A stretch of DNA of 64,000 nt from JANRLF01 sp033762815 (GCA_033762815.1 JANRLF010000002.1:248001-312000); one strand, 5' to 3'; positions 8,662 through 17,885 are shown, counted from the stretch's first letter. A program made the numbers and translations. Notes: a model not told the origin generated them from the sequence alone.

Positions 8662-10776
8662 TTGAGCCGCTTTCTAACTTTTATTGTCAACCGCCACTTA
8701 GATATTATCAGGTATATCTTTATCCTATTGGTAGTACTCACCATCGCATTTTTTTTTCCTAAGGCTGGCAAATTCAAGTATGAGTTTGAATTGGGCAAGC
8801 CTTGGCGCTACGAGAACCTGATAGCCCCGTTCAGCTTTGGGATACAGAAAACTGCCGAAGAAATTGATGCGGAACGTGCAAACATTGTGAGGTCTTTTGC
8901 CCCTTATTACCGCTTGGATTCCACGGTATCAGAGGCAAGGAAAAGTATTTTCATCAATCGCTTCAATAGTCAATACCTAAAAGACAAGCAGAGTGGAAGT
9001 TTGTTAAGGGTCGATTCGGCTCGGTATATCAATACGGGAATAAGTATATTGACTGACTTGTATAATAGAGGCATTGTGAACCTTGACGAGCGCCACCGAA
9101 AAGAAGGGCTCAGCAAGCAGATTATTTTAATGAAGAAAGATAATCTAGGGGAAAAGACTACCATTAATGAGTTGTACAGCCTAAAGGAGGCTTTCAACCA
9201 TATGCGGATTGAAGTAGAGGATAATCCGAAAATCAATAGTGAGTATTTAATGCCCATATTGGAAGAAGCCATTGCTTACAATGTTTTCTTTGACAATGCC
9301 ACTACCGATAAGTATTTGAATGAACTGCTGGAGAATGTTTCCCTCAACCGCGGCATGGTGCAGAGCGGGGAAATGATTATACAAAAAGGCAGTATCATCA
9401 CTCCCGAAAAGTATCAGGTATTAGTGTCATTTAGGCAGGAAGAGGCATTGCGAACCATAGGCGACCGTAAGAGCCAAATCATCTTTTTGGGCAATTTCCT
9501 GCTTACGCTCATCATACTGCTCATTTTTACTTTCTTCGTTAAGTCGTTTTCGCCTGAGGTGTACGTCAGCAATAACCGGCTGGTGTTCGTTTATGTCATC
9601 ATTACTATCATGATAGCGGTTATCAGTTTTGTGGTACAATCAGGCCAATTGCAGCTGTTGTATGCGGTACCGTTTTGCATCGTTGCTATCGTGTTGCGAA
9701 CGTTTTTCGGTACTACGCTGGCGTTGCATGCCCATATTGCTCTGGTATTGCTCACCAGCTTTTTGGTGCCTTTCGGTATCGAGTTTGCATTTTTGCAAAT
9801 GGTGGCTGGTATGATAGCAATTTTCACCACCATCAAAGCCTATTATTGGTCGCAATTTTTTATTAGCAATGCTATCATTTTAGTTACTTATCTATTGGGG
9901 TTCTTTTCCATTTCCATTATTCAGGGGGGTAGCTTGGAGGCCATCAATGTAAATACCTTGGGCTTTCTTTCGTTGAATGTGCTGCTTACCTTGTTGGCCT
10001 ATCCGCTCATCCCGGTTTTCGAGAAGATATTTGGCTTCGTCTCTGACATAACGCTGATGGAGTATAGCGATATTAATAAGCCCTTATTAAAGGAGCTCTC
10101 CTTAAAGGCTCCGGGTACTTTCCACCATTCCCTTTCCGTAGCCAACCTGGCGGAAGCGGCAGCTTATGAAATTGGGGCCAATTCTTTGTTGGTTAAAGTG
10201 GGTTCTTTGTATCATGACGTCGGGAAAATGGAAAACCCCACTTTTTTTGGCGAGAACCAGCATTCGGGCGTCAATCCACATGACGATTTATCCAATGAAG
10301 ATAGTGCCCGTATCATTGTCAACCACGTTAAGCGGGGCATCGAAATTGCCAAAAAGCACAAGGTACCCGATATTTTGATTGATTTTATCCGCACCCACCA
10401 TGGTACTACCAGGGTAGAATACTTTTACCAATCATCATTGAAGAACCATCCAGATAAGAAGGTGGACGAAAGCATGTTCCGTTACCCCGGCCCCCGACCT
10501 TATTCAAAGGAAACTGCCGTGGTAATGATGGCAGATAGTTGTGAAGCGGCATCGCGAAGCCTGAAAAACCCCACCAACGAGGATATTGAGAATTTGGTAG
10601 AATCACTGATTGCCAGTAAAATCGATCAGAACCAATTTGTTAACTGCGATATCACCTTCCGTGAAATCAATATCATCAAGCGGGTGTTAAAGAAGATGCT
10701 TAATAGTATGTACCATGTAAGGATAGCTTATCCTGAACAGGCACCTGTAACACCAAAAAGAAAACAGATAACTTAG
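8662..10776 (+). CDS. 7TMR-HD phosphodiesterase, PgpH type (c-di-AMP hydrolase)
   Basis: The 704-residue membrane protein opens with one TM helix (residues 15-32), then a large extracytoplasmic region, then seven TM helices between about residues 270 and 460, and ends in a cytosolic HD domain. FHHSLSVANLAEAAA, HDVGKMENP (His518-Asp519), INHVKRG-like and IRTHHGTTRVEYF carry the metal ligands. PgpH homologues degrade cyclic di-AMP. The start is TTG at 8662: there is an in-frame stop 21 bases upstream and no early Met inside. It is transcribed away from the thiolase gene and converges on the heme oxygenase gene with a four-base overlap. Confidence 0.92.
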   Translation: MSRFLTFIVNRHLDIIRYIFILLVVLTIAFFFPKAGKFKYEFELGKPWRYENLIAPFSFGIQKTAEEIDAERANIVRSFAPYYRLDSTVSEARKSIFINRFNSQYLKDKQSGSLLRVDSARYINTGISILTDLYNRGIVNLDERHRKEGLSKQIILMKKDNLGEKTTINELYSLKEAFNHMRIEVEDNPKINSEYLMPILEEAIAYNVFFDNATTDKYLNELLENVSLNRGMVQSGEMIIQKGSIITPEKYQVLVSFRQEEALRTIGDRKSQIIFLGNFLLTLIILLIFTFFVKSFSPEVYVSNNRLVFVYVIITIMIAVISFVVQSGQLQLLYAVPFCIVAIVLRTFFGTTLALHAHIALVLLTSFLVPFGIEFAFLQMVAGMIAIFTTIKAYYWSQFFISNAIILVTYLLGFFSISIIQGGSLEAINVNTLGFLSLNVLLTLLAYPLIPVFEKIFGFVSDITLMEYSDINKPLLKELSLKAPGTFHHSLSVANLAEAAAYEIGANSLLVKVGSLYHDVGKMENPTFFGENQHSGVNPHDDLSNEDSARIIVNHVKRGIEIAKKHKVPDILIDFIRTHHGTTRVEYFYQSSLKNHPDKKVDESMFRYPGPRPYSKETAVVMMADSCEAASRSLKNPTNEDIENLVESLIASKIDQNQFVNCDITFREINIIKRVLKKMLNSMYHVRIAYPEQAPVTPKRKQIT

Positions 10777-11360
10777 GCAGTAGCCACTGGCATATATTGC
10801 TTAGCCGTTACCGCAATGCTTTGAAACATGTCGAAAGCCTTGTTGGCACCTGCCACTACCTCTTGTTCAACGCCTGCACTTTTTTGGCTAGCATAGTCAC
10901 CGAAAGCTTTCCATAGCGGGCCCGTTTCATCGCCGTAGCAATTGAAATAATTGAAAGCCTTTACGGAGCCGGCAATATTTTCGTTTTTCTGTAAGGCACG
11001 CTCTATTACTTTTCCTCCCAATGTAGAACCTTCAGCCACGTAACAAGCACCTAGCAATTGTGGGAACGACCAACCACTGAACAACTCGTCAACAGGTACG
11101 TTGTTAATGCCCAATTCGGCCAAATCGCTCTCCAATAAAGCGGTTTTTAAGCGTCTTTCCAATTGGAAACCATCAAACTCTTCTGGCCTTTGTACCAGTT
11201 CTTTCTCCAAAGCGGCATTGAACAAGTAATTGCACAACAGCATATAACGATAGTCGTCCAGCGTAAGGCTACCATCCATAATTTTACCAGCAAACAGCAT
11301 TTGCTCGGTCTTGTCGTGCTGCAATTTGGTACCCTCTTTCAAAAGACCCATGATCATCAT
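10773..11360 (-). CDS. Biliverdin-producing heme oxygenase-like protein
   Basis: The 195-residue all-helical protein matches bacterial heme oxygenases. LLKEGTKLQHDKTE places the proximal histidine near the N-terminus, and GACYVAEGSTLGGKVI is the distal-helix glycine motif that lies over the heme. Heme oxygenase opens heme to biliverdin, iron and CO in the cytosol. The first three codons (Met-Met-Ile) may be untranslated, because Met4 at 11351 fits the family start better. The last bases overlap the 3' end of the convergent HD gene. No phytochrome gene is next to it, so iron acquisition is the simpler guess. Confidence 0.82.
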   Translation of the reverse strand: MMIMGLLKEGTKLQHDKTEQMLFAGKIMDGSLTLDDYRYMLLCNYLFNAALEKELVQRPEEFDGFQLERRLKTALLESDLAELGINNVPVDELFSGWSFPQLLGACYVAEGSTLGGKVIERALQKNENIAGSVKAFNYFNCYGDETGPLWKAFGDYASQKSAGVEQEVVAGANKAFDMFQSIAVTAKQYMPVATA

Positions 11361-11486
11361 AAGCTATCGTTTTTTTATTTAGACTTAATCTACGCTGCGA
11401 AGATAGGCAATTGTCATAATTATCTAATAGTGACTAAAAGAATACCCTGTAAGAGGGATTGGCAAAGTAGAGGTACCTTGCGTTTG

Positions 11487-11927
11487 TTAATGATAGAAGC
11501 CATTATCAATACGGCTTCGGCAGGCCTCAATAATCTGCTGCCACCTTTTGGAAGAAACTTTTTCATACTTGCTGTAATTGATAGATACACTGCTTATTAC
11601 AACGTCTGGTTCAAGCAGAGCCAACAATTGCAGGCTTTCCTTTAAATCCGATCTGCTGCCCTTGGATATATCATATTGCCAGTTTCCATAAATGTTTTGT
11701 AGGGTATGTCCTACAAAGAGATAGCGCTTTCTGTCATTCAGATACAAATAGCAACAGCTGCTAGGGGAGTAGCCAGGTGTTTGAATAATAGATACATTGG
11801 GTAAGATTGTACTTTCTTCAAGAGGCACTAAATTTTCTCCGTTTGCGATGTAGTAATCACAAACGGAGATTCGTTTGTCAATTAACCTTTCATTGGTTTG
11901 GAAAATGGAAGGGAATATTGCTGTCAT
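11487..11927 (-). CDS. Degenerate metallo-beta-lactamase-fold protein
   Basis: The 146-residue protein resembles the C-terminal half of an MBL-fold hydrolase: IIQTPGYSPSSCCYLYL followed by RYLFVGHTLQNIYG corresponds to the family pattern in which TPGHTPG and GDTL carry metal ligands. Here the His is Tyr and the Asp is His, and the N-terminal HxHxDH block is absent. So it is probably not an active metallohydrolase. Its ATG overlaps the stop of the upstream Nudix gene (TAATG), so translation is coupled. It may be a binding or scaffold partner, or a decaying gene. The open frame is clean. Confidence 0.6.
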   Translation of the reverse strand: MTAIFPSIFQTNERLIDKRISVCDYYIANGENLVPLEESTILPNVSIIQTPGYSPSSCCYLYLNDRKRYLFVGHTLQNIYGNWQYDISKGSRSDLKESLQLLALLEPDVVISSVSINYSKYEKVSSKRWQQIIEACRSRIDNGFYH

Positions 11928-12361
11928 TAGTCAGTTTCAACCTTTTGCAGCGCAGCTTCAATAATTTGCCTATGGTCGAAAGCTAAGCTAGGCAATTCCT
12001 CAACAGTAAACCATTTCACCTCGTCTGCATCTGAGCCTGCTTTGGCAGGATGCTCGGCAAAAGTGGCCATAGCATAGAAGGCAATAGATACCGTTCTTCC
12101 TCTTGGGTCGCGGTCTGGTGCCCCGAAGGCAGCTACCTGCACCATTGTCTCCACGTCCAGGTCAGTTTCCTCTTTCAGCTCCCTACGTGCCCCAGCCTCT
12201 AAATCTTCCTCTTCTTCCAGAAAACCTCCCGGTAAGCTCCACATCCCTTTAAAAGGGTCATTACCTCTTTTCACCAATAAAATTGACAGGCCCTTTGTTT
12301 CGGGCATTTGCGCAAATACAACCGTATCTACGGTCACCATAATAGTTCTCTTGGGCTCCAT
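11927..12361 (-). CDS. Nudix hydrolase
   Basis: The 144-residue protein has the full Nudix box: GGFLEEEEDLEAGARRELKE continuing into ETDLD. This fits G-x5-E-x7-R-E-U-x-E-E-x-G-U except Asp-Leu in place of the final Gly-U pair. The N-terminal strand VTVDTVVFAQMP and the WSLPGG turn before the box are typical of the branch acting on nucleoside diphosphate derivatives, including ADP-ribose and NADH types. The substrate is not readable. It is cytosolic and couples to the degenerate MBL-fold gene through a one-base overlap. Confidence 0.92.
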   Translation of the reverse strand: MEPKRTIMVTVDTVVFAQMPETKGLSILLVKRGNDPFKGMWSLPGGFLEEEEDLEAGARRELKEETDLDVETMVQVAAFGAPDRDPRGRTVSIAFYAMATFAEHPAKAGSDADEVKWFTVEELPSLAFDHRQIIEAALQKVETD

Positions 12362-12476
12362 TGTTGATAGACTTCGTTTACTTATTAAAAAAATTTCATC
12401 GCATCATCTGTAACCTTCATGGTCTATTGCCGTACAAAGTGAACAACCAACTTTTATAACAATCAACCATGTGACT

Positions 12477-14258
12477 ATGAAGAACTTGATTTCGACGAAA
12501 TGGTTAAAAGGAACCTTTCTGACCGCTGTGACCTTGGCACTTCCTTTTGTGATGAACGGACAAACATCAAGCCAAAATCTAAATCCAATTCCTTCCCAAC
12601 CCCAAAGAGCTAATGTATGGTTTTTCGGCGATAGGGCTGGCCTAGACTTTTCCAATGGCCGACCTGTAGCCTTGACTACTGGAGCTATGCAAGCTTTTGA
12701 AGGTACATCTTCTATGTGCGATAAAAATGGCCAACTATTGTTTTATAGCAATGGCGGCGATCTTCCTTATGCTGGTGGTATTTGGAACCGCAACCATCAA
12801 TTGATGCCTAATGGCAACATGACTGGTCGTGGTGGATGCAACAGTTCTTTCCAATCTTCTTTGATATTGCCACAACCTCGTAGTAACAGTGTTTACTATT
12901 TGTTTACTGTTGATTGCATCGAAAATGCTTCACATGGTGGTTTGCGCTATAATATTATAGATATGAATGCCGACGGTGGCTTAGGCGATGTGGTTTCTGC
13001 TAGTAATCAATTGCTTGCCCCTACTGATGAATCATTGACCGCTATTCCACACGCTAACCGTGTTGACTATTGGGTGATTACACATAAAATACGCACCGAT
13101 TCATTCTACGTTTACCATTTGGCACCGCAAGGCATTGTTGGTGTTGTGAAAACAAAGATTGGCCGCACCACACCTGATTATGCCGGTACTTTGACAGCTT
13201 CACCTAATGGACAAAAACTGGTGTACAGCGGATTGACCTGGACCAGCCTATTCGACTTTGACAACCGCACCGGAAAGCTAAGCAACCATGTTGATTTGGG
13301 CATAGCTTCTTATTCAGCAGCTTTCTCTCCTAACTGCCAGTATGTATATGTAGCTGATGGAGTAGGAAAAACCATCTATCAATATGATGTTATCAGCAAC
13401 AGGCCTTCCACTACCGGCGTAGTAGTAGGGCAAACAGCTTCAACTGGTATAGGTGGCATGCAATTAGGTCCTGATGGCCGTATATATGTTGCGCGCTTTA
13501 TCAGCAGCCAATACCTTGGAGTGATTGAACAACCAAATGTTCGCGGCACAGATTGTATCTACACCGATAATGGCATTTACTTGGCTGGTAAAATCGGCAA
13601 AGGTGGATTGCCTAACTACCCAAGCGGTATTGTTGGCGAATGTATCGACTACCAAGTAGAAAATACAAATGATTATGCCCAGCAAGATTTGAACATTATG
13701 GTTGATCAACTGAACAGCCATAACATCAGCATCCGCTGGACAGATTTTTCAGGGAACAATCTATACCGTGTGCTTTATCGCCCAGTTGGCAGCCAAGATT
13801 GGTCAGAAGTGCGCAGCGATGTAAAAGAAGCAAACTTGGAAGATTTGACAGCTGAAACTACTTATGAAATACGTGTAATTGCTGCAGATGGAATGACCGC
13901 TGATTATGAGCCATTGACTGGCCACCTTACAGCCGATGATATTGCCAACGCCAAGTTGTCATCTACCACCAGCGATGCCATTACCGCAACTACCACTTCT
14001 ACTTTAACCTTTGACCTTTATCCTAACCCTACCAATTCAGCCGCCAATATCATGTTGAACCTTGGTGATGTAAGCAGCAATGTAAACGTAAAAGTGATAG
14101 ATGCCAAAGGCCAATTAGTTGGCGGATTTAATACAGAATACATCAGCGGATACAACCGCTACCCAATATCGATTGATAACCTATCCAACGGAGTTTACAA
14201 CGTGATGGTGGAAACAGCTTCAAGCAGCGATGTGAAGAAGTTGGTGATAATGAGATAA
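12477..14258 (+). CDS. T9SS cargo protein with beta-propeller and FnIII-like regions
   Basis: About 593 residues. A GTG at 12471 is in frame, but the ATG at 12477 begins a regular signal peptide (KNLISTKWLKGTFLTAVTLA) ending near NGQT, so it is preferred. The body opens with NVWFFGDRAGLDFSNGRP, a motif common in Bacteroidota secreted propeller proteins, and shows blade-like strands (LTASPNGQKLVYSG, FSPNCQYVYVADG, LGPDGRIYVARF). A fibronectin-III-like segment around residues 405-480 follows. The C-terminal 90 residues (LYPNPTNSAANIML to KKLVIMR) are a type A T9SS sorting domain, so the protein is exported through T9SS and probably surface-bound. A terminator follows. Confidence 0.88.
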   Translation: MKNLISTKWLKGTFLTAVTLALPFVMNGQTSSQNLNPIPSQPQRANVWFFGDRAGLDFSNGRPVALTTGAMQAFEGTSSMCDKNGQLLFYSNGGDLPYAGGIWNRNHQLMPNGNMTGRGGCNSSFQSSLILPQPRSNSVYYLFTVDCIENASHGGLRYNIIDMNADGGLGDVVSASNQLLAPTDESLTAIPHANRVDYWVITHKIRTDSFYVYHLAPQGIVGVVKTKIGRTTPDYAGTLTASPNGQKLVYSGLTWTSLFDFDNRTGKLSNHVDLGIASYSAAFSPNCQYVYVADGVGKTIYQYDVISNRPSTTGVVVGQTASTGIGGMQLGPDGRIYVARFISSQYLGVIEQPNVRGTDCIYTDNGIYLAGKIGKGGLPNYPSGIVGECIDYQVENTNDYAQQDLNIMVDQLNSHNISIRWTDFSGNNLYRVLYRPVGSQDWSEVRSDVKEANLEDLTAETTYEIRVIAADGMTADYEPLTGHLTADDIANAKLSSTTSDAITATTTSTLTFDLYPNPTNSAANIMLNLGDVSSNVNVKVIDAKGQLVGGFNTEYISGYNRYPISIDNLSNGVYNVMVETASSSDVKKLVIMR

Positions 14259-14292
14259 TTCCGAGGGGTCAGGTACCGATACCCCGGTCAAC

Positions 14293-14323
14293 AAAAAAAG
14301 CAGCCTTTGAGCTGCTTTTTTTG
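14293..14323 (+). terminator. Rho-independent terminator after the T9SS gene
   Basis: GCAGC at 14300-14304 pairs with GCTGC at 14311-14315 around a six-base loop and is followed by seven T. The A-run before the stem pairs with the T-run, so it can work in both directions. Confidence 0.85.
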
Positions 14324-14399
14324 TTTGTGGTAGGTACATTACCAAATCATTAAGAGTGCTGCGCTGAGGAATATCAGTAGTGCCGATTATGAAATTTTC

Positions 14400-14407
14400 T
14401 ATCTTTG
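14400..14407 (+). promoter_or_regulatory. Candidate -7 element of the phosphonate operon
   Basis: TATCTTTG matches TAnnTTTG and ends 23 bases before the chosen ATG at 14431. It lies downstream of the alternative ATG at 14380, which supports the shorter start. No clear -33 partner is seen. Confidence 0.35.
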
Positions 14408-14430
14408 TCCCACTACAAAATCCCTCCCCT

Positions 14431-15117
14431 ATGGCAATCAAAATGGTCATGTTCGATATGGCCGGCACCACCGTTCAAGACAACGACGATGTAAACCTTT
14501 GTTTTCAGGATGCTATGGTAAGCACAGGTCTTCCCATCACCCGTGATGACATCAACGCCGTAATGGGCTTACGCAAGCCGGACGCCATTCGTCAGATATT
14601 GCAGGAGAAGTTGGGTACTGATGCCGTGGTGACCGATGAGCATGTGCATGCCTTGCATAAAGTGTTCCTTCAGCGCATGATTGATTTCTATAAAAAGGAT
14701 CCAAGAGTAAAGGAAATTGACGGAGCCAGCGATGTGTTCCGCCAACTGAAGGCCGCCGGCGTAAAGGTAGCCATTGACAGTGGTTTTAGCCGCGATATTA
14801 TTGATACCATTATCGAAAGATTGGGCTGGGAAAGAGATGGCTTGATAGATATCAGCGTGGCCAGTGATGAGGTAGTAAATGCACGCCCCCATGCTGATAT
14901 GATAAAGGTAGCTATGGCCAAATTTGGCATTGACGACCCAAAAGAGGTTGCCAAAGTGGGTGATACCCCTGCAGACTTGGGCGAAGGAGAAAATTCTGGT
15001 TGCTCCATCAATATAGCCGTACTAAGCGGTGCTTATAAGAAAGAAGAACTATTGCCATATCCCCATACCCACATAGTGGATAGTATTAAAGATATTTCTG
15101 CCATCATTTTACAGTAA
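14431..15117 (+). CDS. PhnX-like HAD hydrolase (phosphonatase family)
   Basis: The 228-residue HAD enzyme has a small cap domain. KMVMFDMAGTTVQD is HAD motif I with the nucleophile Asp. VAIDSGFSR is motif II, and KVGDTPADLGEGENSG is the motif IV region. VMGLRKPDAI at about residues 47-56 matches the cap segment of phosphonoacetaldehyde hydrolase, whose lysine forms a Schiff base with the substrate. That Lys is kept here, which supports C-P bond cleavage of a phosphonoacetaldehyde-like substrate. The start at 14431 fits family length, and the frame extends to 14380 without added homology. PhnW follows 10 bases downstream, which fits a two-step aminoethylphosphonate pathway. Confidence 0.88.
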   Translation: MAIKMVMFDMAGTTVQDNDDVNLCFQDAMVSTGLPITRDDINAVMGLRKPDAIRQILQEKLGTDAVVTDEHVHALHKVFLQRMIDFYKKDPRVKEIDGASDVFRQLKAAGVKVAIDSGFSRDIIDTIIERLGWERDGLIDISVASDEVVNARPHADMIKVAMAKFGIDDPKEVAKVGDTPADLGEGENSGCSINIAVLSGAYKKEELLPYPHTHIVDSIKDISAIILQ

Positions 15118-15127
15118 AACAGCCGCT

Positions 15128-16249
15128 ATGGAATCGACCATCACCAAGGACAAATTGCTTTTTACCCCTGGGCCGCTCACTACCAGCATGGGCGTGAAAA
15201 AAGCCATGTTGCATGATTTGGGTTCGCGCGGTATTGCCTTCATCGATGCAGTAAAGCAAGTACGTAGCAAGCTGTTGCACATGGCAGAAACATCTCAGGA
15301 GACAGGTTATGAAGCCATTATCATGCAAGGTTCCGGTACCTTCGGAGTAGAATCAATGATTACCAGCGGCATAGCGAAAGATGGGCATTTGCTGGTTATT
15401 ATCAATGGTGCTTATGGTGACCGTATTGCCAAGATAGCCGATGTGAACGGTATCAAAAAGACAGTACTTAAATACAGTGAGAATCAATGGCCTAGCCTGC
15501 AGGAAGTGGAAAATACTCTAAGCAGTGACGCAACCATTAGTCATGTGATTATAGTACATTGCGAAACGACTTCCGGCATTTTCAACCCCATCAAGGAAAC
15601 GGGGGCTTTGGCCAAAAAGTACGGCAAAACTTATATGGTAGATGCCATGAGCAGCTTTGGTGCAGTGCCCGTGAATGTGGCAGATTGCCAAATCGATTTT
15701 TTGGTTTCTTCTTCTAACAAATGCATTGAGGGCGTGCCAGGTTTTTCATTTTGCATTGCTAAACGCGATGCGCTAATGAAAACAAAAGGCCAATCGCGTA
15801 CTCTTAGCTTGGATATGTTTGCCCAATGGGAAGGATTGGAACAAAATGGCCAGTTCCGTTTCACTCCCCCTACCCATGCCATACTTGCCTTCCATCAGGC
15901 TATAGTGGAGCATGAGGCGGAAGGTGGCGTGCAAGGCCGTGCAGCCCGTTACCAGCATAATTACAATACCTTAATGGCCGGCATGCGCAAAATGGGTTTC
16001 AAGGAGTATCTGGAACCAGAAAAGCAAGGCTATATAATCAGCTCTTTCTTGTACCCGGAACATCCCAACTTCGACTTTAATACCTTTTATAGGCTGCTTA
16101 ATGATAAGGATTTTGTTATCTATCCGGGTAAATTGAGCCAAGCCAATGCTTTTCGTATTGGAAACATCGGCCAGATATTCGAACAGGATATTTTGAACCT
16201 ATTGGAAGCCATACAACAAACCATCGATGAGATGGGGGTATCTTTATAG
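15128..16249 (+). CDS. phnW: 2-aminoethylphosphonate--pyruvate transaminase
   Basis: PhnW transfers the amino group of 2-aminoethylphosphonate to pyruvate, giving phosphonoacetaldehyde and alanine. The 373-residue class V PLP aminotransferase opens with LLFTPGPLTTSMGVKKAML and has MQGSGTFGVESM for phosphate binding. VDAMSSFGAVPV carries the PLP-ring Asp, and SSSNKCIEGVPGFSF carries the Schiff-base Lys (about residue 199). Sequence signatures match PhnW rather than serine-glyoxylate enzymes. The upstream PhnX-like hydrolase would take its product. No phosphonate transporter is adjacent. Confidence 0.94.
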   Translation: MESTITKDKLLFTPGPLTTSMGVKKAMLHDLGSRGIAFIDAVKQVRSKLLHMAETSQETGYEAIIMQGSGTFGVESMITSGIAKDGHLLVIINGAYGDRIAKIADVNGIKKTVLKYSENQWPSLQEVENTLSSDATISHVIIVHCETTSGIFNPIKETGALAKKYGKTYMVDAMSSFGAVPVNVADCQIDFLVSSSNKCIEGVPGFSFCIAKRDALMKTKGQSRTLSLDMFAQWEGLEQNGQFRFTPPTHAILAFHQAIVEHEAEGGVQGRAARYQHNYNTLMAGMRKMGFKEYLEPEKQGYIISSFLYPEHPNFDFNTFYRLLNDKDFVIYPGKLSQANAFRIGNIGQIFEQDILNLLEAIQQTIDEMGVSL

Positions 16250-16304
16250 TTACAAGGTATTAGTTGGTCAAGGAACCCTTGTTAAAGATTTTTACCGATA
16301 GAAA

Positions 16305-16335
16305 TTGTTTAGAAACAGTTTTTTAATTAGTTTTG
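16305..16335 (+). promoter_or_regulatory. Candidate promoter of the tRNA-like/tRNA-Ala unit
   Basis: TTG at 16305-16307 and TAGTTTTG at 16328-16335, spaced by 20 bases, fit the Bacteroidota promoter pattern. The tRNA-like copy starts 13 bases later, so this promoter could drive both it and the intact tRNA-Ala. Confidence 0.5.
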
Positions 16336-16347
16336 CGCCCACTAAAT

Positions 16348-16414
16348 GGGGGATTAGTTCAGCTGGCTAGAGGGTCCCGAAGGGATTCGGGAAGGTCAGC
16401 GGTCGGTCGCCGTT
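16348..16414 (+). pseudogene. Chimeric tRNA pseudogene sharing the tRNA-Ala 5' half
   Basis: The first 25 bases equal the 5' part of the tRNA-Ala 80 bases downstream except T for C in the D-stem. The following arm is different: TCCCGA (16375-16380) pairs with TCGGGA (16387-16392) around a six-base loop. A T-arm-like hairpin AGCGG/CCGTT then has the wrong loop (TCGGTCG instead of TTCGAnn). There is no 3' acceptor strand; a T-run follows. It cannot be a normal charged tRNA. It is either a recombination scar or a transcribed leader. Confidence 0.6.
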
Positions 16415-16425
16415 TTTTTGACATA

Positions 16426-16501
<76 letters not shown>

Positions 16502-16511
16502 CTTGATAATC

Positions 16512-16544
16512 AAGGGTTTGCGAGGCATTCGCAGACCCTTTTTT
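16512..16544 (+). terminator. Terminator behind tRNA-Ala
   Basis: GGGTTTGCGA and TCGCAGACCC form a ten-position stem with one mismatch around a five-base loop, followed by TTTTTT. It ends the tRNA transcript. Confidence 0.85.
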
Positions 16545-16904
16545 GTTTGGTTTAAAATAGGTTTAAAAAAAGTCTGTGGAAAACTTTTTGCTTACCCACG
16601 TTTGAATTTTAACAAAGGTCAAGAAACTTCTAAGTTTAAATTCGAATTAGTACTTTACATTCCTATTCTCGGTTTCCGACGTGCTTTCCTATGGACTGAT
16701 AAGAAAAGATAGCTTTACATGCATAGCAGACTAATAGATAATAACCTAGAGCCGCCTTCTAGCACTATCCTGTATAGTGAAGCCATCACTAATTACAATG
16801 ATTAACATATAGTCATTTTTGTCATTGTGGCAGAAGAATGAGATTGTAGTTAATGTCAATATTTCCGTTTTGTCTGTTGGCATTATATTCGACCCATTAG
16901 TGTT
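16545..16904 (+). other. Gene-free stretch between tRNA-Ala and the CBASS-like operon
   Basis: A 360-base A+T-rich stretch. The only open frame begins inside the terminator and has no coding character. The promoter of the operon that starts at 16905 must lie here, but I see no clear -33/-7 pair. Confidence 0.5.
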
Positions 16905-17885
16905 ATGGCAACACTATTACAATGTATAGATTCATTAATAGACAAGATTTCTGTTACTGATAGACAAGAAGACAACATAGCGGCATCTTTAAGAAATATT
17001 GAAGGATACTTGCTGGAAAAAGAGAACGACCTTGATATTAATAAGGTTTTTACTAATGGCTCCTATGAACGCGACACAATTATTCGGCCCCTCGATGATA
17101 TCGATATTTTTGCCGTGCTGGATTTTGAAGAGTGGAAAGATGAAAATAGTCAACTTCCCAAGCCGCAATCTGTGCTGACTAAGATTAAAAACTATCTAAA
17201 TGGCCTTCACGATTATAAGGACAAGGTTAAGCAAGATCGTCCATGCGTGACAATTGAGATAAGTGACAAAAGCTTTGATATACTTCCGGCATTTCCCCTA
17301 CCAGGCAATGGTTATTGGATGCCAAATGACACACTTTCCGGATGGACATCTACCTATCCCGAACAATTAACTACTGACTTAGACGCCATAAATAAATACA
17401 GGAAAGGAAAAGTAAAGCCAATCATTAAAGCCATTAAGTATTGGAATAGGGAACTCGGGAAGATAATCCCTTCGTACCATATTGAAGAAACAGCCATCCG
17501 AATTTTTCAAGTTCATGATTTCAAGAATTATGAAGAAGGTATAAGGTTGTGGTTCGAAAATGCTGAATATTACCTGCAATACAATGCATTTGCTACAATG
17601 GATAAATTTACTGCTGCTAAGAGCACAGTTCAAAAGACAAGGAAGCAGCTAGCGGCAGCTAAAAAGGCTCTTGACGATGCAGATGAGGCTGAATCTATAA
17701 AAATATGGAAGGAAATCTTTGGAAGGGAATTTCCAACTGTAAGCACTGAGGAAGCTAAGCAATTTTCCGAAGCTCTTAGTGCAGGAGAATTAAAAATTGG
17801 TGCGGCAGGTGCATTGTCAACTTCTATTGGAAGCACAATACGAGCGTCAAAGGGTTTTTATGGGGAGGATGTTTCAAAGAGCTAA
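16905..17885 (+). CDS. CD-NTase (cyclic oligonucleotide synthase), first of two in the operon
   Basis: The 326-residue polymerase-beta-fold enzyme has the CD-NTase triad. Gly52-Ser53 in NGSYERDTIIR are followed by Asp65 and Asp67 in DDIDIF, and the third acid is Asp125 in SFDILPAF. The C-terminal helical part ends with IWKEIFGREFP, the usual CD-NTase closing motif, plus about 45 residues with a Gly/Ala/Ser-rich stretch. Such enzymes make cyclic di- or trinucleotides on phage infection. The next gene overlaps its end by 26 bases (or 17 with the alternative start) and encodes an E2-like protein, as in type II short CBASS, in which E2 conjugates the synthase C-terminus. The nucleotide product cannot be told. 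Confidence 0.9.
   Translation: MATLLQCIDSLIDKISVTDRQEDNIAASLRNIEGYLLEKENDLDINKVFTNGSYERDTIIRPLDDIDIFAVLDFEEWKDENSQLPKPQSVLTKIKNYLNGLHDYKDKVKQDRPCVTIEISDKSFDILPAFPLPGNGYWMPNDTLSGWTSTYPEQLTTDLDAINKYRKGKVKPIIKAIKYWNRELGKIIPSYHIEETAIRIFQVHDFKNYEEGIRLWFENAEYYLQYNAFATMDKFTAAKSTVQKTRKQLAAAKKALDDADEAESIKIWKEIFGREFPTVSTEEAKQFSEALSAGELKIGAAGALSTSIGSTIRASKGFYGEDVSKS

Noticed and set aside
16503..16712. 69-codon frame behind tRNA-Ala
   Set aside because: It begins in the terminator hairpin and has no recognisable protein features.
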